From Spisula solida (lineage: Eukaryota > Mollusca > Bivalvia > Venerida > Mactridae): a DNA stretch of 64,000 nucleotides. The stretch covers positions 4,288,001 through 4,352,000 of the forward strand of contig OX365949.1 of assembly GCA_947247005.1 (NCBI GenBank), written 5' to 3'. The notes beneath the pieces are model-generated. The model saw only the letters and a list, made by a program, of their open reading frames with translations. It was not told the origin of the DNA and did not search any database. This document shows, one piece after another, positions 61,474 through 64,000 of the stretch (the first letter of the stretch is position 1; each line of letters opens with the position of its first letter). A program made the position numbers and the translations under genes.

Positions 61474-61824
61474 GGAGCTACTCGAATCAGGGTAAAAAAG
61501 GCCCAGTTACCAAAAAGGCCCATACAAGAAAGGCCGAGTTACCAAGAAGGACCGGACCAGAATCAAGGATTATGTTTATAGATCTACTGTTTGTATCATT
61601 TATTACTATCTAGTGTAAACGACCTGATGTATATCTGTTAACAAAGTTCTACAGTAATCACTTCTATGTGTGTATTGGCTTTGATCATAATACTGTATAC
61701 ATATATCAATCTGTATCTATATAGATCGAGTGGGCTTTTCTGGTACACCTTTGTGGGCCTTTTTGGTTCATTTATACTGAGCCTTTCCGGTAAATGGGCC
61801 TTTTTGACCTGATACCGCTACTCC
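61474..61824. mobile_element. 351-bp MITE with long inverted ends rich in AAAGGCCC
   Basis: GGAGCTACTCGAATCAGGGT at the left matches the reverse complement of the right end (TGATACCGCTACTCC). Both sides then carry repeated AAAAAGGCCC words in opposite orientation over about 90 bases. Confidence 0.65.
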
Positions 61825-61909
61825 TATGGTTTCATGTCCTTTGTTCTTCACACAGGACACACATCGTTTGGGGTTATCCTTGTATTCCCTCATGTTTCTT
61901 TCAGGTATG

Positions 61910-62460
61910 ATTTACTATCCCCCGCCAAAGGCAAATGGGACATGGTAATGGTAGGCGTCATTCCGTCCGTCCGACTCTTCTGTGTGCACCCCTTCTACAT
62001 TTCTAAAGGGATTTTGGTGAAACTATCACAAAATTACTGCTTGAGGTCCCCTAGTGCATATTGTCCAGATTTTGTTATTTGACCATTTGTGATAAAGTTA
62101 TGGCCCCTTGTTGATTTTTACTTATAAAATCTTCTGTGTGCAACGCATCCTACATTTCTCAAGAAGTATTGTCAAAACTTTTTCAGAGGTACAGTTATGA
62201 GGATATCGTCATGGGGTTTTCAGCCATTTTTGACAGAATTATGGCCCTTTGTTTATTTTGTACCTATGAAGGATATAGAGAAAAAGTCTGTGTGCAACTC
62301 CTACATTTCTTCAGGATTTTTTATGAAACTCGCAGACGCACCCTTATGAGGTGCCATAGCGAATATTGTCATGGTTTTTAATTTTGACCATTTCTGACAG
62401 AAGTATGGCCCTTTAATTTGTACATGTATAAGGCTATAGAGAAAACAATTTGTTTCTGAT
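61910..62460 (+). repeat. tandem-core dispersed repeat, ~170-bp units
   Basis: Three units share TGTGTGCA(A/C)C, CTACATTTCT and ATTGTCATGG / TTATGGCCC-type words. A CGTCCGTCCG run near 61963 marks the left end, as (GGAC)n does in the pearl-type elements in reverse. Confidence 0.5.
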
Positions 62461-62499
62461 GAATAGCTTAAGTTCAGACACGCATGTTAATGTTCAGAA

Positions 62500-62875
62500 T
62501 AAGATACCACAACGAAGGTTGCTGTGTAGGTAAGCCTGTGGGCCCGTGAGGGTCAAGGTCACTGTTATTAAAAGTAGTTCAAGCATTTATGATTATTTTT
62601 GGTAAGGATTGAGATAACATGAATGATGATGAAACTTGCTTGCTTTGTAGTTAGCTTGTGTAAAGAGTCGGACACATGGGATTGAAAGTGGGGTCAAGGT
62701 CACCGTCATTAAAAATAGGAAAAAAAGTTTTCACTCAATAACTCTTGTTAGGAATGAGATATCATTGTGAAATTTGCAGTGTATATAGCTTATGTAAAGA
62801 TGTCACTTGTACAATTGATAGTGGGCTGATGGATGTCAAGGTCACAGTTACCGGTACTAAAAATAGATGGTCTAG
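62500..62875 (+). repeat. ~135-170-bp degenerate tandem repeat
   Basis: Three units share GGTCAAGGTCAC(T/C)GT, ATTAAAA(A/G)TAG and CTTGTGTAAAGA words. Each unit again carries a TCAAGGTCA half-site. Confidence 0.5.
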
Positions 62876-64000
62876 GCCCGTTTTCACAGACCTAAGATAT
62901 TTTTTGTCTTAGAAAAAATAATTTTGTTGAATCATATTTTTACGAATATATCTTAGTTTTTGTCTAAGATGGATTTTTGTCCAAGTATTGCAAGTAGAAT
63001 TTCCCAAGATAAAAATTGATATTTTTTTCATTTCTAAATGAAATGTTTTTCTTCAAAGAAGCTTTGTGAATACCAACCTTGATCTTCCTTGAGGATTATA
63101 TACGTGATCTTCTTTGAGAGACAGGGGAATGATAATAAAATTGAACAACAATGCTATGGAATTTCATCATTTAATTTCACATTTTTATCATTAAAACAAG
63201 TAATAGACAAACAATTTATACATACATTTAAAAAAATAAAATCATTATATCAATAGGCAGTGACTTTGGCCAGACAAGTTATTTAACTAACCAGCCTTAA
63301 CCCCCCCCCCCCCCCCACCCCAACATCACTACCCTGAACTGATACATAAGGGAGTCAATGTCCCTGTTTTCAATAGTATTGGATACATGTAACAGGTTTT
63401 ATTTGCAAATGCACATTTTTGGGAATTTGGTTAAACATATGTATTTTTTTCTAATTTGTATCCCCAATTTAGCAATCTAGTTACAAATTATGCTAATAAG
63501 AGCCTTAAGACTCTGGTGAGTTAACATAGAACATAGAATTCACAAGTTCATTGCACTAATGAAAAGTGCAACTAGAAATACATCCATAGGACATGGATAC
63601 CTCGGTGCAAAAATACACATGCTAACAAAAATTTCTAATCCCTATGAAGAATCGTGGTGACTGTAGCTCACACACTACAAGTTATGTGCCACGCTAGATT
63701 TGGGAATGGATACGGGCAAATCTATATATACCCCCTCCAACCTTAGATGACGGGGGATAAAAAACCTGTTATGCATAATAATTAACGGTAAATTGAGAAC
63801 TTTTAGACTCCCATCCATGTAGAGATAACTGTCCAGCAGTAAAATTGATTTTATAACGAGAACCGACCATAAGTTCTGCTTAAAGGCATGTTGGAGTTGA
63901 GCCTTACGCTATAGTTCATTAATATACAGGTATGACCATATATGTACTTCATAGAGTATCCTGCATACACAGATATATGACAACTTTCACAACAGTTTAG
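62876..64000. other. non-genic stretch with a poly-C run
   Basis: A C-run of about 16 bases lies at 63301-63316. No exon or defined repeat was found in the rest. Confidence 0.45.

Overview
The window looks like a piece of a bivalve mollusc nuclear genome. It is AT-rich, genes are split into many small exons with GT/AG introns, and most of the remaining DNA is dispersed and tandem repeats. Several repeat families carry long internal tandem cores between hairpin ends, the architecture described for mollusc 'pearl' elements. No bacterial, plasmid or phage features were seen, and the exact species cannot be named from the sequence alone.

Two protein-coding genes can be supported, both on the minus strand. 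(1) 12250-14890 is a two-exon gene for a 391-residue predicted secreted, Asn/Gln/Gly-rich protein with repeated F-N-P-D-like motifs; I do not recognise its family. (2) 26311-50566 is a complete 19-coding-exon copine gene (775 residues: C2A, C2B, von Willebrand A/copine domain). It is closest in remembered sequence to the CPNE5/8/9 type and carries an unusual ~230-residue Pro/Gly/Gln/Ala-Tyr repeat tail with two PPxY motifs. All exon phases join without a break. At least one 5' non-coding exon must lie further upstream (above 50597). A short plus-strand protein-like stretch at 1438-1746, broken by a TGA, may be a gene relic.

Layout: 1-12 kb is non-genic, with a SINE, a mariner-like MITE (7812-8491), a large tandem-core element (8631-10472) and an inverted-repeat element (10610-11470). 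12-15 kb holds the secreted-protein gene with a TA-flanked MITE in its intron. 15.6-19.8 kb is nested mobile elements. 20-23 kb holds 52-bp and 46-bp minisatellites. 26-50.6 kb is the copine gene; its introns hold two foldback-type elements (30307-31767 and 43124-48059, the latter with ~0.74 kb inverted arms around a 42-bp tandem array), a 26-bp minisatellite and several repeat copies. 51.5-53.2 kb is a second close copy of the 16.8-18.4 kb element. 53.2-56.3 kb is a broken LINE boxed by palindromic inverted repeats. 57.5-60.2 kb is another LINE, split by a tandem-core element that itself contains a 5'-truncated LINE piece with a 9-bp target duplication. 61-64 kb holds MITEs and tandem repeats.

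No operon-like cooperation between genes is visible. What links the window is the repeat biology: unrelated-looking families share the same end signature (start near ACAAGAG, end at a hairpin then CTAA), and several carry dense AGGTCA-type half-sites. Coordinates of genes come from reading splice sites and frames by hand; repeat boundaries are approximate unless a terminal repeat is stated.
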